A stretch of 64,000 bases of DNA from Pseudomonas fragi (GTDB lineage Bacteria; Pseudomonadota; Gammaproteobacteria; Pseudomonadales; Pseudomonadaceae): the NCBI RefSeq assembly GCF_002269505.1, contig NZ_NQKQ01000026.1, positions 1-64,000 of the forward strand, written 5' to 3'. A program made the translations under genes and the position numbers. The first letter of the stretch is position 1; every line of letters starts with the position of its first letter. The notes below the pieces were generated by a model that was given only the letters and a program-made list of their open reading frames with translations, ran no database searches and was not told the DNA's origin. Shown here one piece after another: positions 8,948-18,051 of this stretch.

Positions 8948-9373
8948 ATGGGCCTGCATTTAAAAGAAGGCGATGACGATCTCGCCGAGAACCATGAAAT
9001 CAACGTCACCCCCTTTATTGACGTAATGCTGGTACTGCTGATCATCTTTATGGTGGCAGCACCGCTGGCCACCGTGGATATCAAGGTTGACCTGCCTGCG
9101 TCCAGCGCCAAACCGATGCCTCGCCCTGAGAAACCGGTGTTCCTCAGCGTCAAGGCTGACCAGCGCCTGTACCTGGGCGAAGAGCCGGTCACGGTTGAAG
9201 CCCTGGGCCCGACCCTGGATGCCAGGACTCACAACAACAAAGACACGACGATCTTCTTCCAGGCCGACAAGGGCGTGGACTACGGTGACTTGATGAGCGT
9301 GATGGATGCATTGCGCGCAGCCGGTTACTTGAAGGTAGGTCTGGTCGGACTTGAGACGGCAGCCAAGAAATGA
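8948..9373 (+). CDS. exbD: TonB-system transport protein ExbD
   Basis: A 141-residue partner of ExbB. A short cytoplasmic start (NHEINVTPFIDVMLVLLIIFM) leads into one membrane helix carrying the essential aspartate of the FID motif, then a periplasmic domain. It lies 6 bp after exbB and overlaps tonB by 4 bases (ATGA), indicating translational coupling of the three genes. Confidence 0.97.
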   Translation: MGLHLKEGDDDLAENHEINVTPFIDVMLVLLIIFMVAAPLATVDIKVDLPASSAKPMPRPEKPVFLSVKADQRLYLGEEPVTVEALGPTLDARTHNNKDTTIFFQADKGVDYGDLMSVMDALRAAGYLKVGLVGLETAAKK

Positions 9374-10116
9374 CCATAGCGCGCCAAAAGATGACGCGTT
9401 ACGCAATCAGCCTGGCCGCGGTGCTGGCTATCCATGCAGTGGCAGTGATTCTTGCCCTGCAATGGTCCAACCCGCGAGCAATCGAACTTCCGCCGCAAGC
9501 GATGATGGTTGATCTGGCGCCGTTGCCAGCACCGCCACCGCCAGCACCGCCCAAAGTGGTGACACCACCACAACCCCCGGCGCCGGTGGAAGAGTTGCCG
9601 ATACCCAAGCTGGCCGAAGCGCCCAAGCCGAAGATTTCTGTACCAAAACCGGTCAAGCCCAAGCAAAAGCCTCAACCGCCCAAGCCTGTGGAAAAACCGG
9701 ACCCGGTCAAAGAGAAGCCTTCAGAAGAGAAACCAAGCGACGCGACGCCGACCAAGAACACCAGCGAGAAATCTGCTGCACCGGCTCCCGGGCCGTCGGC
9801 GCAACAACTGGCCGCCAAAGCCAGTTGGGAAGGTACGCTGCTCAGTCACCTGGGCAAGTACAAAAAGTACCCGCCTGCTGCGCAATCCCGTGGCAAGGAA
9901 GGTCTGAACCGTCTGCGCTTCGTGGTGGACGCTGAAGGCAAGGTGCTGTCCTACGAGCTGGTAGGGCGCTCTGGCAACGCTGATCTGGACCGGGCCACCC
10001 TGGAAATGATTCGCCGGGCACAACCCTTGCCCAAGCCGCCGCCTGAGATGCTGACCAATGGCAGTATCGAGATCGTGGCACCCTTCGTTTATTCCATCGA
10101 TAAGCGTCGACGCTAA
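9370..10116 (+). CDS. tonB: Energy transducer TonB
   Basis: A 248-residue TonB that carries energy from ExbBD to outer-membrane receptors. One N-terminal membrane anchor (about 12-31) is followed by a long proline-rich Pro-Lys/Pro-Glu region (about 50-135) and the C-terminal TonB domain with YPPAAQSRGKEGLNRLRFVV and ...GNADLDRATLEMIRRAQPLP. It overlaps exbD by 4 bp and is followed by a strong hairpin terminator. The exbB-exbD-tonB-oxyR-recG order is the P. putida arrangement. Confidence 0.96.
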   Translation: MTIARQKMTRYAISLAAVLAIHAVAVILALQWSNPRAIELPPQAMMVDLAPLPAPPPPAPPKVVTPPQPPAPVEELPIPKLAEAPKPKISVPKPVKPKQKPQPPKPVEKPDPVKEKPSEEKPSDATPTKNTSEKSAAPAPGPSAQQLAAKASWEGTLLSHLGKYKKYPPAAQSRGKEGLNRLRFVVDAEGKVLSYELVGRSGNADLDRATLEMIRRAQPLPKPPPEMLTNGSIEIVAPFVYSIDKRRR

Positions 10117-10119
10117 CAC

Positions 10120-10149
10120 CACAAAGGGCACCTCAGGGTGCCCTTTGTG
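10120..10149 (+). terminator. Terminator after tonB
   Basis: A perfect 13-bp stem (10120-10132 with 10137-10149) has a 4-base loop. The descending strand ends in CCCTTTGTG, so the T-run is short, but the stem is strong and lies 3 bp after the tonB stop. Confidence 0.7.
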
Positions 10150-10278
10150 CATCTGCGGTATGGATAAAAAACCAGTCATACCTTGATTGGCTACTGTAGC
10201 TCTGAGGGCAATGTCTGATAACGTGCGTCTATCGATTGCAGCCGCTATGCTTGGCCCGCAACCACAGGGACGCCCGCT

Positions 10279-11199
10279 ATGACGCTTACAGAATTACGCT
10301 ACATCGTTACCCTCGCCCAAGAGCAGCACTTCGGCCATGCCGCTGAGCGTTGCCACGTCAGCCAGCCGACCCTGTCGGTGGGTGTGAAAAAACTGGAAGA
10401 CGAACTCGGTGTGCTGATTTTTGAGCGCAGCAAAAGCGCGGTGCGTGTCACTCCGGTGGGTGAAGCCATCGTGGCTCAGGCGCAAAAAGTGCTTGAGCAG
10501 GCCCAGGGCATTCGTGAACTGGCCCAGGCCGGCAAAAACCAGCTGACGGCCCCGCTCAAAGTGGGCGCGATCTACACCGTAGGTCCGTACCTGTTCCCGC
10601 ACCTGATCCCGCAACTGCACCGGGTTGCCCCGCAGATGCCGTTGTATATCGAAGAAAACTTCACTCACGTGCTGCGCGACAAACTGCGCAATGGCGAGCT
10701 GGACGCGATCATCATCGCTCTGCCGTTCCAGGAAGCAGACGTGCTGACCATGCCGCTGTATGACGAGCCGTTTTACGTGCTGATGCCCAGCGAGCACCCG
10801 TGGACCAAGAAAGAAACCATCGACGCCAGCCTGCTCAACGACAAGAGCCTGCTGTTACTGGGCGAAGGCCACTGCTTCCGCGACCAGGTGCTGGAAGCCT
10901 GCCCGACTGTGGCCAAAGGCAATGATGGCGCCATGCACACCACGGTTGAGTCCAGTTCGCTGGAAACCATCCGCCACATGGTCGCTTCCGGCCTGGGTAT
11001 CTCGATCCTGCCGTTATCGGCTGTCGACAGTCACCACTATGCCCCGGGCATCCTGGCTGTGCGTCCGCTGACCCCGCCGGTACCGTTCCGCACCGTTGCC
11101 ATCGCCTGGCGAGCCAGCTTCCCGCGTCCTAAAGCGATTGAAATCCTCGCTGACTCGATCCGCCTGTGCTCGGTGGCCAAGCCGCCTGTTGAGAAGTAA
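10279..11199 (+). CDS. oxyR: Peroxide-sensing LysR regulator OxyR
   Basis: A 306-residue LysR-type activator of peroxide defence genes. The N-terminal helix-turn-helix (MTLTELRYIVTLAQEQHFG to about residue 60) is followed by the sensor domain. The redox cysteines are at 199 and 208 (GEGHCF and EACP), the same numbering as E. coli OxyR, so disulfide sensing should be intact. It lies 8 bp upstream of recG, suggesting co-transcription, as in P. aeruginosa. Confidence 0.97.
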   Translation: MTLTELRYIVTLAQEQHFGHAAERCHVSQPTLSVGVKKLEDELGVLIFERSKSAVRVTPVGEAIVAQAQKVLEQAQGIRELAQAGKNQLTAPLKVGAIYTVGPYLFPHLIPQLHRVAPQMPLYIEENFTHVLRDKLRNGELDAIIIALPFQEADVLTMPLYDEPFYVLMPSEHPWTKKETIDASLLNDKSLLLLGEGHCFRDQVLEACPTVAKGNDGAMHTTVESSSLETIRHMVASGLGISILPLSAVDSHHYAPGILAVRPLTPPVPFRTVAIAWRASFPRPKAIEILADSIRLCSVAKPPVEK

Positions 11200-11207
11200 T
11201 TACGCCG

Positions 11208-13283
11208 ATGACCGAGTTGTCGAAAGTGTCGGTCACTGCGCTCAAGGGCGTGGGCGAGGCCATGGCCGAAAAATTGGCCAAGGTGGGACTGGAAAACGTC
11301 CAGGACGTGCTGTTCCATTTGCCGTTGCGCTATCAGGACCGCACCCGCGTCGTCCCGATCGGTGCCTTGCGCCCCGGTCAGGATGCCGTGGTTGAAGGCC
11401 GGGTTATCGGTGCCGACGTGGTCATGGGCAAGCGCCGCAGCCTGTTGGTGCGCATCAACGATGGCACCGGCGGCCTGAGCCTGCGCTTTTACCACTTCAG
11501 TAATGCGCAAAAGGAAAGCCTCAAGCGCGGCACCGAAGTGCGCTGTTATGGCGAAGCGCGGCCCGGTGCCTCGGGACTGGAGATCTACCACCCCGAGTAC
11601 CGCGCCATCACCGGTGACGAGCCGCCACCCGTCGACACCACGCTGACGCCCATCTACCCCACCACTGAAGGCCTGACCCAGCAGCGCTTGCGTCAGCTCA
11701 GCCAGCAAAGCCTGGCCATGCTCGGCCCGCGCAGCCTGCCCGACTGGCTGCCGCCGGAGCTGGCCAAGGACTATCAACTGGCCCCGCTGGATGAAGCCAT
11801 TCGCTACCTGCATCAGCCGCCCGCCGATGCCGATGTTGAAGAGCTCGCTCTGGGCCATCACTGGGCACAGCACCGGCTGGCCTTTGAAGAGCTGCTGACA
11901 CACCAGTTGTCGCAGCAGCGCCTGCGCGAGAGTTTGCGCTCACAGCAAGCCCCGGCGTTGCCCAAGGCGAAAAAGCTGCCAGTGCAGTTTCTCGCCAATC
12001 TGGGTTTCCCGCCGACGGGCGCGCAGAGCCGCGTTGGTAACGAAATTGCCTACGACCTCTGTCAGCCCGAACCCATGCTGCGCCTGATACAGGGCGACGT
12101 GGGTTCCGGCAAGACCGTGGTCGCGGCCATGGCAGCGTTGCAAGCGCTTGAGGCGGGTTACCAGGTGGCCCTGATGGCCCCCACGGAAATCCTCGCCGAA
12201 CAACACTTCATCAACTTCAAGCGCTGGCTGGAGCCTTTGGGGCTTGATGTCGCATGGCTGGCCGGCAAGCTCAAGGGCAAGGCACGGGTCAGCGCGCTTG
12301 AGCAAATTGCCAGCGGCGTGCCGATGGTTGTCGGCACCCATGCGCTGTTCCAGGACAACGTGCAGTTCAAGAACCTGGCACTGGTGATCATCGACGAGCA
12401 GCACCGCTTCGGCGTGCAGCAACGTCTGGCTCTGCGCAACAAGGGCGTTGGCGGGGTGATGTGCCCGCACCAGTTGATCATGACCGCCACGCCGATCCCG
12501 CGCACCCTGGCCATGAGCGCCTATGCCGACCTCGACACCTCGATCCTCGATGAGCTGCCGCCAGGCCGTACTCCGGTCAATACGGTGCTGGTGGTCGATA
12601 CGCGGCGTCTCGAAGTGATTGAGCGGGTGCGCGCCGCCTGCGCCGAAGGGCGCCAGGCCTATTGGGTCTGCACCTTGATCGAAGAGTCCGAGGAGATGAC
12701 CTGTCAGGCGGCTGAAACCACCTTTGAAGACCTCTCCAGCGCCTTGGGCGAACTGCGCGTCGGGTTGATTCACGGGCGAATGAAAGCCGCTGAAAAAGCT
12801 GAAGTCATGGCACGTTTCAAGGCCGGTGAGCTGCAATTGCTGGTAGCAACCACCGTGATCGAGGTGGGCGTCGATGTGCCCAACTCAAGCTTGATGATCA
12901 TCGAAAACCCCGAGCGTCTGGGCCTGTCCCAGCTTCACCAGTTACGCGGGCGCGTGGGCCGGGGCAGCGCCGTCAGCCATTGCGTACTGCTGTATCACCC
13001 GCCGCTGTCACAAATCGGCCGTCAGCGTCTGGGCATTATGCGCGAGACCAACGATGGCTTTGTGATCGCCGAAAAAGATCTGGAACTGCGCGGCCCTGGC
13101 GAAATGCTCGGTACCCGCCAGACCGGTCTTCTGCAATTCAAGGTTGCCGACCTGATGCGCGACGCCGACCTGCTACCTGCCGTGCGTGAGGCTGCTCAAG
13201 CGTTGATTGAGCACTGGCCGAGCCATGTCAGCCCTTTGCTCGACCGCTGGTTGCGTCACGGTCAGCAATACGGGCAAGTGTAA
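11208..13283 (+). CDS. recG: ATP-dependent DNA helicase RecG
   Basis: A 691-residue helicase that reverses stalled replication forks and branch-migrates Holliday junctions. The N-terminal wedge/OB domain is about 1-250. The helicase core has Walker A GDVGSGKT (about 296-303), the DEQH box in IIDEQHRFG (about 394-402), TATPIPRTL, and motif VI LHQLRGRVGRG. The length is normal. It follows oxyR by 8 bp. Confidence 0.98.
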   Translation: MTELSKVSVTALKGVGEAMAEKLAKVGLENVQDVLFHLPLRYQDRTRVVPIGALRPGQDAVVEGRVIGADVVMGKRRSLLVRINDGTGGLSLRFYHFSNAQKESLKRGTEVRCYGEARPGASGLEIYHPEYRAITGDEPPPVDTTLTPIYPTTEGLTQQRLRQLSQQSLAMLGPRSLPDWLPPELAKDYQLAPLDEAIRYLHQPPADADVEELALGHHWAQHRLAFEELLTHQLSQQRLRESLRSQQAPALPKAKKLPVQFLANLGFPPTGAQSRVGNEIAYDLCQPEPMLRLIQGDVGSGKTVVAAMAALQALEAGYQVALMAPTEILAEQHFINFKRWLEPLGLDVAWLAGKLKGKARVSALEQIASGVPMVVGTHALFQDNVQFKNLALVIIDEQHRFGVQQRLALRNKGVGGVMCPHQLIMTATPIPRTLAMSAYADLDTSILDELPPGRTPVNTVLVVDTRRLEVIERVRAACAEGRQAYWVCTLIEESEEMTCQAAETTFEDLSSALGELRVGLIHGRMKAAEKAEVMARFKAGELQLLVATTVIEVGVDVPNSSLMIIENPERLGLSQLHQLRGRVGRGSAVSHCVLLYHPPLSQIGRQRLGIMRETNDGFVIAEKDLELRGPGEMLGTRQTGLLQFKVADLMRDADLLPAVREAAQALIEHWPSHVSPLLDRWLRHGQQYGQV

Positions 13284-13362
13284 AAGATTATTCAGTAAAT
13301 GGCCCGGCGGCCGATCTAGGGTCTGCTTATCAAATTTGAGTTGTACAGAACGGATGCAGATC

Positions 13363-14757
13363 ATGACTGAAGTAGCCAGTGCCCCTGCCGTTGCCAGCAC
13401 GCTGCCTGTTATCGGGCGTTTGCTCGATGACATGGCCATCACCTATCGCGAAGTCCCTGACCACCCGGGACTGGATCCAGCGCGCAAGGTGCATGCTGTA
13501 CTGCTCGACGATTCGATCGGCACTTTGCTGGTGTTGTTTACGCAGAGCCATTTACTTGATTTGAACCGCCTTGCCGACTTGACCGGGCGGCGCATGACAG
13601 CGGTTGCGCCAGAACGTCTGGAGTTGCTGCTCGACAGGCATGGTCTGAAATCGTTGCCGGGCCTGCCAGCGCTGATCAACTCGCCGTGCCTGTACGAAGA
13701 GCAATTGCTGCAGCAGCCCGCGCTATTGATCAGCACTGGTGAACCGGGTGTATTGCTGGAAATTGTGCAGGATGATTTCAAGCGCCTGCTCAAAAATGCC
13801 AGCGCCGGGCGGTTTGGCGAGCCCCTGAGTGGGATCCAGCCGGATCATGGCGGGGACGACGGTGAGGCCATCACCCGGGCGGTCCAGGCCTTTACCGCGC
13901 GGCGTATCCAGCAGCGCCTGGAAGCCACCATTGAGCTGCCGCCGTTGTCCGAGAGCGTGCGCCGGATCATGCGGTTGCGCTCCGACCCTGATGTCACCAT
14001 CGATGAGATCACCAGCGTTGTCGAAACCGACCCGGCGCTGGCGGCGCAGGTCATGAGCTGGGCGTCATCATCCTTCTATGCCTCCCCCAGCAAAATTCGC
14101 TCCGTTGAAGACGCAATCGTACGAGTGCTGGGAGTCGACCTGGTGATCAACCTGGCGCTCAGCCTGTCCCTGGGCAAAAGCCTGAGCCTGCCCAAGGATC
14201 ATCCGCAATCGAGTACCCCCTACTGGCAGCAGTCGATCTATACCGCAGCAGTCATTGAAGGGCTGACCCGGGCCATGCCACGGGAGCAACGCCCTGAGGT
14301 TGGCATGACCTATCTGGCCGGGCTGTTGCACAACTTTGGTTACTTGCTGCTGGCCCATGTGTTTCCACCGCATTTTTCGCTGATCTGCCGGCATCTTGAG
14401 GTTAACCCCCATGTCAGTCACAGCTTGATCGAACAGCACTTGCTGGGCATCAGCCGTGAACAGATGGGCGCCTGGCTGATGCGCTTTTGGGGGATGCCGG
14501 ACGAGCTGGCGATTGCCGTGCGTCATCAACACGACCCGGCCTACGTGGGTGTGGATGCCCAGTATCCGAACCTGGTGTGCGTAGCACTGAGCTTGCTGCG
14601 CAGTCGCGGAATCGGGCACGGAGCCTGTGCGCCGTTGCCGGATGCGTTGTTCGAGCGTCTTGGCGTGCCGCGAGAAAGGGCTGAGGCAGTGGTGGGTAAA
14701 GTGCTGGAGGCTGAGGTATTGCTGCGTGAGATGGCGGCGCAGTTCGGTCAGGCTTGA
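13363..14757 (+). CDS. YbaK-like domain plus HDOD domain protein
   Basis: A 464-residue two-part protein. Residues about 8-160 look like a YbaK/aminoacyl-tRNA deacylase-like domain (VIGRLLDDMAITYREVPDHP...HAVLLDDSIGTLLVL). Residues about 195-400 form an HDOD domain, a non-catalytic relative of HD hydrolases, with LPPLSESVRRIMRLRSDPD, VVETDPALAAQVMSWASS and GLLHNFGYLLLAHVFP. HDOD proteins are usually signalling adaptors; no substrate is inferred. ATGs occur at 13354 and 13363 in the same frame; 13363 (MTEVASAPAVAS) is preferred, but the ribosome site is poor for both. It follows recG. Confidence 0.82.
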   Translation: MTEVASAPAVASTLPVIGRLLDDMAITYREVPDHPGLDPARKVHAVLLDDSIGTLLVLFTQSHLLDLNRLADLTGRRMTAVAPERLELLLDRHGLKSLPGLPALINSPCLYEEQLLQQPALLISTGEPGVLLEIVQDDFKRLLKNASAGRFGEPLSGIQPDHGGDDGEAITRAVQAFTARRIQQRLEATIELPPLSESVRRIMRLRSDPDVTIDEITSVVETDPALAAQVMSWASSSFYASPSKIRSVEDAIVRVLGVDLVINLALSLSLGKSLSLPKDHPQSSTPYWQQSIYTAAVIEGLTRAMPREQRPEVGMTYLAGLLHNFGYLLLAHVFPPHFSLICRHLEVNPHVSHSLIEQHLLGISREQMGAWLMRFWGMPDELAIAVRHQHDPAYVGVDAQYPNLVCVALSLLRSRGIGHGACAPLPDALFERLGVPRERAEAVVGKVLEAEVLLREMAAQFGQA

Positions 14758-14770
14758 AGAGCTAAAAGCA

Positions 14771-14888
14771 CAAGCCCCTCACCCTAGCCCTCTCCCAGAG
14801 GGAGAGGGGACTGACCGCGCGCGATTTCAAGAACACCGACAATCAGCTCCCTCTCCCTCCGGGAGAGGGTTGGGGTGAGGGGCTCTTG
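14771..14888. repeat. CCCTCACCC-type palindromic repeat, copy A
   Basis: The outer arms CAAGCCCCTCACCC and GGGTGAGGGGCTCTTG enclose two smaller hairpins, CCCTCTCCC-AGA-GGGAGAGGG and CCCTCTCCC-TCC-GGGAGAGGG, separated by a spacer with TTTCAAGAACACCGACAATC. It lies between convergent genes and could end both transcripts. A second copy with the same spacer is at 29703-29819. Confidence 0.88.
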
Positions 14889-14891
14889 ATC

Positions 14892-15272
14892 TTAAACCTT
14901 GGCTTTTTTACGCGGCTTGAGGTACTTGGTCAGGCCTTGAAACCAGATCACCAACGCCGGATTTCCTTTGATCTGAATCGATTTGTCCTGAATCCCGGTC
15001 ATAAACGCCAGTTGCTTGTTTTTTGCTTGCAGCGTGGCGAAGCCGTAGGCGGCATCTTTAAAGGCGATAGCAAACGCAGGCTCTGGGTACAGGCCGGCAT
15101 GGCTGGTGATGCGCTGATCTTTGACCTTGAAATGACGGGCCACTTTGCCGTCGAGGGTTTGCAGCTGGAACACCAGATCCTTGTCTACCAATTGTTGCTG
15201 GAAAGCAGGATTGTTGCGGCTGGCTTTACCCATCAAAAAGCCCAGCATCCAGAGCAGAAAACGAAATTTCAT
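14892..15272 (-). CDS. SCP2-like small protein of unknown function
   Basis: A 126-residue protein with a short hydrophobic start (MKFRFLLWMLGFLMGKASR) and a body resembling an SCP2 sterol-carrier fold: DLVFQLQTLDGKVARHF, FAIAFKDAAYGFATLQAK and IQIKGNPALVIWFQGL. The tail is basic (KPRKKAKV). The family is a conserved Pseudomonas hypothetical; the SCP2 link is from the strand pattern only. Its stop is next to repeat copy A. Confidence 0.7.
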   Translation of the reverse strand: MKFRFLLWMLGFLMGKASRNNPAFQQQLVDKDLVFQLQTLDGKVARHFKVKDQRITSHAGLYPEPAFAIAFKDAAYGFATLQAKNKQLAFMTGIQDKSIQIKGNPALVIWFQGLTKYLKPRKKAKV

Positions 15273-15408
15273 GTACGCGGCCTCGGGGAATTAAAAATGG
15301 CCGGCGCAGTGTAACGATTTGAGCGAAGAACGCCATATATCTGAATAGATAGGCGTAGATGGGCTTTATTTTGCCACTTATGGCCGCACAATCGGCTCGC
15401 GTTTTAGC

Positions 15409-15446
15409 AAGAATGGGCTGCTGGCAAGACCAGTTCGCCCATTCTT
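15409..15446 (-). terminator. Hairpin downstream of the HU gene
   Basis: Stem AAGAATGGGC (15409-15418) pairs with GCCCATTCTT (15437-15446), and an inner CTGG/CCAG stem extends it. On the minus strand it lies just after the HU stop. There is no clear T-run, so efficiency as an intrinsic terminator is doubtful. Confidence 0.45.
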
Positions 15447-15461
15447 CACGCAGCCAACGCC

Positions 15462-15737
15462 TTAAGGATTCACGCTGTCCTTGAGGAATTTGCCCGGCTT
15501 GAACGCTACCGTGTTGCTGGCCTTGATGGTGACCGGCTGGCCGGTTTGCGGGTTTTGCCCCGTACGGGCACCGCGGTGGCGCTGGATAAAGGTGCCAAAG
15601 CCGACCAGCGTGACGCTGTCCTTGCGATGCAGGGCCTGGGTGATTTCTTCCAGCACTGCATTGAGAACGCGGTTGGCTTGTTCTTTGGTTAGGTCAGCCT
15701 TTTCAGCGATAGCTGCGGCGAGATCGGGTTTACGCAT
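15462..15737 (-). CDS. HU family DNA-binding protein
   Basis: A 91-residue histone-like protein that bends DNA and compacts the nucleoid. The family start MRKPDLAAAIAEKADLTKEQ and the signature GFGTFIQRHRGARTGQNPQTG, which forms the DNA-binding arm, are clear. Pseudomonas carries several HU paralogues; the one beside rubredoxin genes is called HupN in P. putida, which is probably the ortholog. Upstream 189 bp to rubB hold no gene. Confidence 0.95.
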   Translation of the reverse strand: MRKPDLAAAIAEKADLTKEQANRVLNAVLEEITQALHRKDSVTLVGFGTFIQRHRGARTGQNPQTGQPVTIKASNTVAFKPGKFLKDSVNP

Positions 15738-15926
15738 GATGAAGCCTCATTGACGGTTTTTTGTTGTTATGTCCGTGCTGCTCTCTACGGAACAGCGCCC
15801 AAGGCGCCGCAGGCTCTAAACTGCGGCAGACCAGTGTGAGAATGGCACGCGTCCAAGGTCGGCGCCAGCCTCTGCAAAGGCTTTGTTGAGTCAAGACAAT
15901 GCCATATACGACAGAATCAGCTGCGT

Positions 15927-17075
15927 TTACGCCAAAAGTGCAGGCAGCTCTTTATTCAGTGCGAGTTTTTCGCGAACGGCTTCACCGGTCAGGGCGTAAC
16001 CGAGCAATTTGCCGTCAGCGTCACGGCATAGCGCCTTGATATCGGCGCCCTGGCCTTCCACGGTCCACACGCCCTCGCAGCCGCGCGGCACAGGTGACAC
16101 CACCAGCGGGCAAACCGAGGTTTTCACCGTAATGGGCATGGCCCCGTAGCTGACGGCTGTCGTGTTGCCTGCCAGGGTTTGCGCCAGTGCGCGGGCGCAG
16201 CTCATCAGCGGCATCACGTACAGCAGGTTCAAACCGTCCACTTCGGCGCAATCGCCCAGCGCGTAGATATTGGCGTGAGAGGTTTTAAGCTGGCGATCGA
16301 CTTCAATCCCGCGATTGACCTTGATCCCGGCAGCCGCGGCCATATCAATGCGCGGGCGCAAGCCGATGGCAGACAGCACCACATCGCACGGCACGACACT
16401 GCCATCCGACAAATGCGCTTCGAGACCGTTTTCAGTGCGTTGCAGGCGGGTCAACACCGGCCCCAGATGAAAGCGTGCACCCAGGCTTTCAAGGCCAGCC
16501 TGTACCGCCGCTGCTGCGGCAGGATGCAGCAGGGTTGGCATCACTTGCTCGCAAGGCGCGACCACATCGACCTCGTAGCCACCTGCGATCAGGTCATTGG
16601 CGAATTCGCAACCGATCAGGCCGGCACCCAGGATCAATACACGGCGCTTGCCTGCCGCAGCAGCCCGAAAGCGCGCGTAGTCTTCGAGATCATTGATCGG
16701 GAAGATTGCATCCTGGGCATCGCCCTCCACCGGCACCTGCACCGTTTGCGCACCCCATGCCAGGACCAGGTCGCGATAGGGCACGGCCTCTTCACCGATC
16801 CACAATTGCTTGTGGCCCGGGTCGATACCGCTGATGCGGGTATGGGTGCGCACCTGGGCCTTGAGCTGCTCGGCCATCGCCTCAGGCGTTGCCATGCTCA
16901 GGCCATCAGCCTCTTTGTTCTTGCCAAAGCCGGTGGACAGCATCGGCTTTGAGTAAGAGCGCCCGTCATCGGACGTGATCAGCAGCAGCGGGGTTTCGCT
17001 ATCCAGCTTGCGAAACTCGCGGGCCAGGTTATAGCCGGCCAGCCCGGTGCCAACGATCACGACAGGTGCGTTCAT
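15927..17075 (-). CDS. rubB: Rubredoxin-NAD(+) reductase
   Basis: A 382-residue FAD-dependent reductase passing electrons from NAD(P)H to rubredoxin, for alkane hydroxylases and possibly oxidative stress defence. The N-terminal FAD motif is GTGLAGYNLAREFRK (about 9-23), the NAD-binding motif is ILGAGLIGCEFANDL (about 146-160), and the second FAD motif is ALGDCAEVDG (about 272-281). It lies 41 bp downstream of rubA and is probably co-transcribed with it. Confidence 0.93.
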   Translation of the reverse strand: MNAPVVIVGTGLAGYNLAREFRKLDSETPLLLITSDDGRSYSKPMLSTGFGKNKEADGLSMATPEAMAEQLKAQVRTHTRISGIDPGHKQLWIGEEAVPYRDLVLAWGAQTVQVPVEGDAQDAIFPINDLEDYARFRAAAAGKRRVLILGAGLIGCEFANDLIAGGYEVDVVAPCEQVMPTLLHPAAAAAVQAGLESLGARFHLGPVLTRLQRTENGLEAHLSDGSVVPCDVVLSAIGLRPRIDMAAAAGIKVNRGIEVDRQLKTSHANIYALGDCAEVDGLNLLYVMPLMSCARALAQTLAGNTTAVSYGAMPITVKTSVCPLVVSPVPRGCEGVWTVEGQGADIKALCRDADGKLLGYALTGEAVREKLALNKELPALLA

Positions 17076-17116
17076 TCCAATCTCCAGAAGGTGAGTCAGG
17101 TTTTAAAGGGGGTTGA

Positions 17117-17284
17117 TCAGTTGATTTCAATCATCTCGAAATCCATTTTGCCGACGCCGCAATCCGGGCATAGCCAGTCTTCAGGTACGTCCTGCCACAG
17201 GGTACCGGGGGCGATGCCGTCATCCGGCCAACCGTCGGCTTCGTTATAAATCAATCCACATACAATGCATTGCCACTTTTTCAT
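17117..17284 (-). CDS. rubA: Rubredoxin
   Basis: A 55-residue electron carrier with one iron bound by four cysteines: CIVCG (residues 6-10) and CPDCG (39-43). The frame runs open to 17431, but the start MKKWQCIVCG at 17284 is the family N-terminus and follows a TAGGAAA site. It is the substrate of the adjacent reductase. Only one rubredoxin is present; P. aeruginosa has two in tandem here. Confidence 0.95.
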   Translation of the reverse strand: MKKWQCIVCGLIYNEADGWPDDGIAPGTLWQDVPEDWLCPDCGVGKMDFEMIEIN

Positions 17285-17487
17285 CGGGGTATTTCCTAAA
17301 GGTTCAGGCTTGGACAAGACCACAGACTTATCAACAGGCGCCGTGTTGCTCATCAAATTCAGGGCGTTTTGTACTGATGACCACCCGCAGATGCAAGCAC
17401 CAATACTGGCAAAAGTCCCTTGGCCGCTCATTCGAGGATCAGCGTGATAAGCTCGCCGACCTCAATGGCTGCCAATTATGACCCACC

Positions 17488-18051
17488 GTGCCGCACATAA
17501 CTTCTCCGCTTATTTACCCTGTCTGGCTTGAACAAGGCCAACTTCCTGCGTTGCCTGACGCACAGACCCTGGACTGGCTGTTTGACGAGGGTTCTCTGAC
17601 TCGGCGTCTCACTGCAATTTCAGATAATGCCTTCAGCGTGCTTCCACTTTATGAAGGTTGGCAAGTGCTGCGCCCGGATGAATGCGCTGCACTTGACCTG
17701 CCTCAGGGTGTTCAGGGCTGGGTGCGTGAAGTGTATTTGCGCGGGAATGGCCAGCCCTGGGTATTTGCCCGCAGTGTGGCGGCTAAAAGCTCGCTGCAAG
17801 AAGGCGGCCTGAACATGGATGAGCTGGGTACCCGCTCTCTGGGCGAGTTGCTGTTCAGCGACCAGGCCTTTGAGCGCGGCGCCCTGCAGGTCTGCCACTA
17901 CCCGCCCAACTGGTTGCCGCAGGCAGATCAGGCCGATCACTTGTGGGCCCGCCGCTCGCGCTTTGTGCGTGGCAAACTGAGCGTGCTGGTGGCCGAAGTG
18001 TTTTTACCCAAACTGTGGGCCGCCCTCGGAGCCCGGTCGGAGAACAATTGA
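17488..18051 (+). CDS. ubiC: Chorismate--pyruvate lyase UbiC
   Basis: A 187-residue enzyme converting chorismate to 4-hydroxybenzoate and pyruvate, the first ubiquinone-specific step. Visible family features are WLFDEGSLTRRL, VREVYLRGNGQPWVFARSV and RRSRFVRGKLSVLVAEVFLP near the C-terminus. The start is GTG at 17488. The stop overlaps the ubiA start (TGATG), implying coupling. Confidence 0.95.
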   Translation: MPHITSPLIYPVWLEQGQLPALPDAQTLDWLFDEGSLTRRLTAISDNAFSVLPLYEGWQVLRPDECAALDLPQGVQGWVREVYLRGNGQPWVFARSVAAKSSLQEGGLNMDELGTRSLGELLFSDQAFERGALQVCHYPPNWLPQADQADHLWARRSRFVRGKLSVLVAEVFLPKLWAALGARSENN

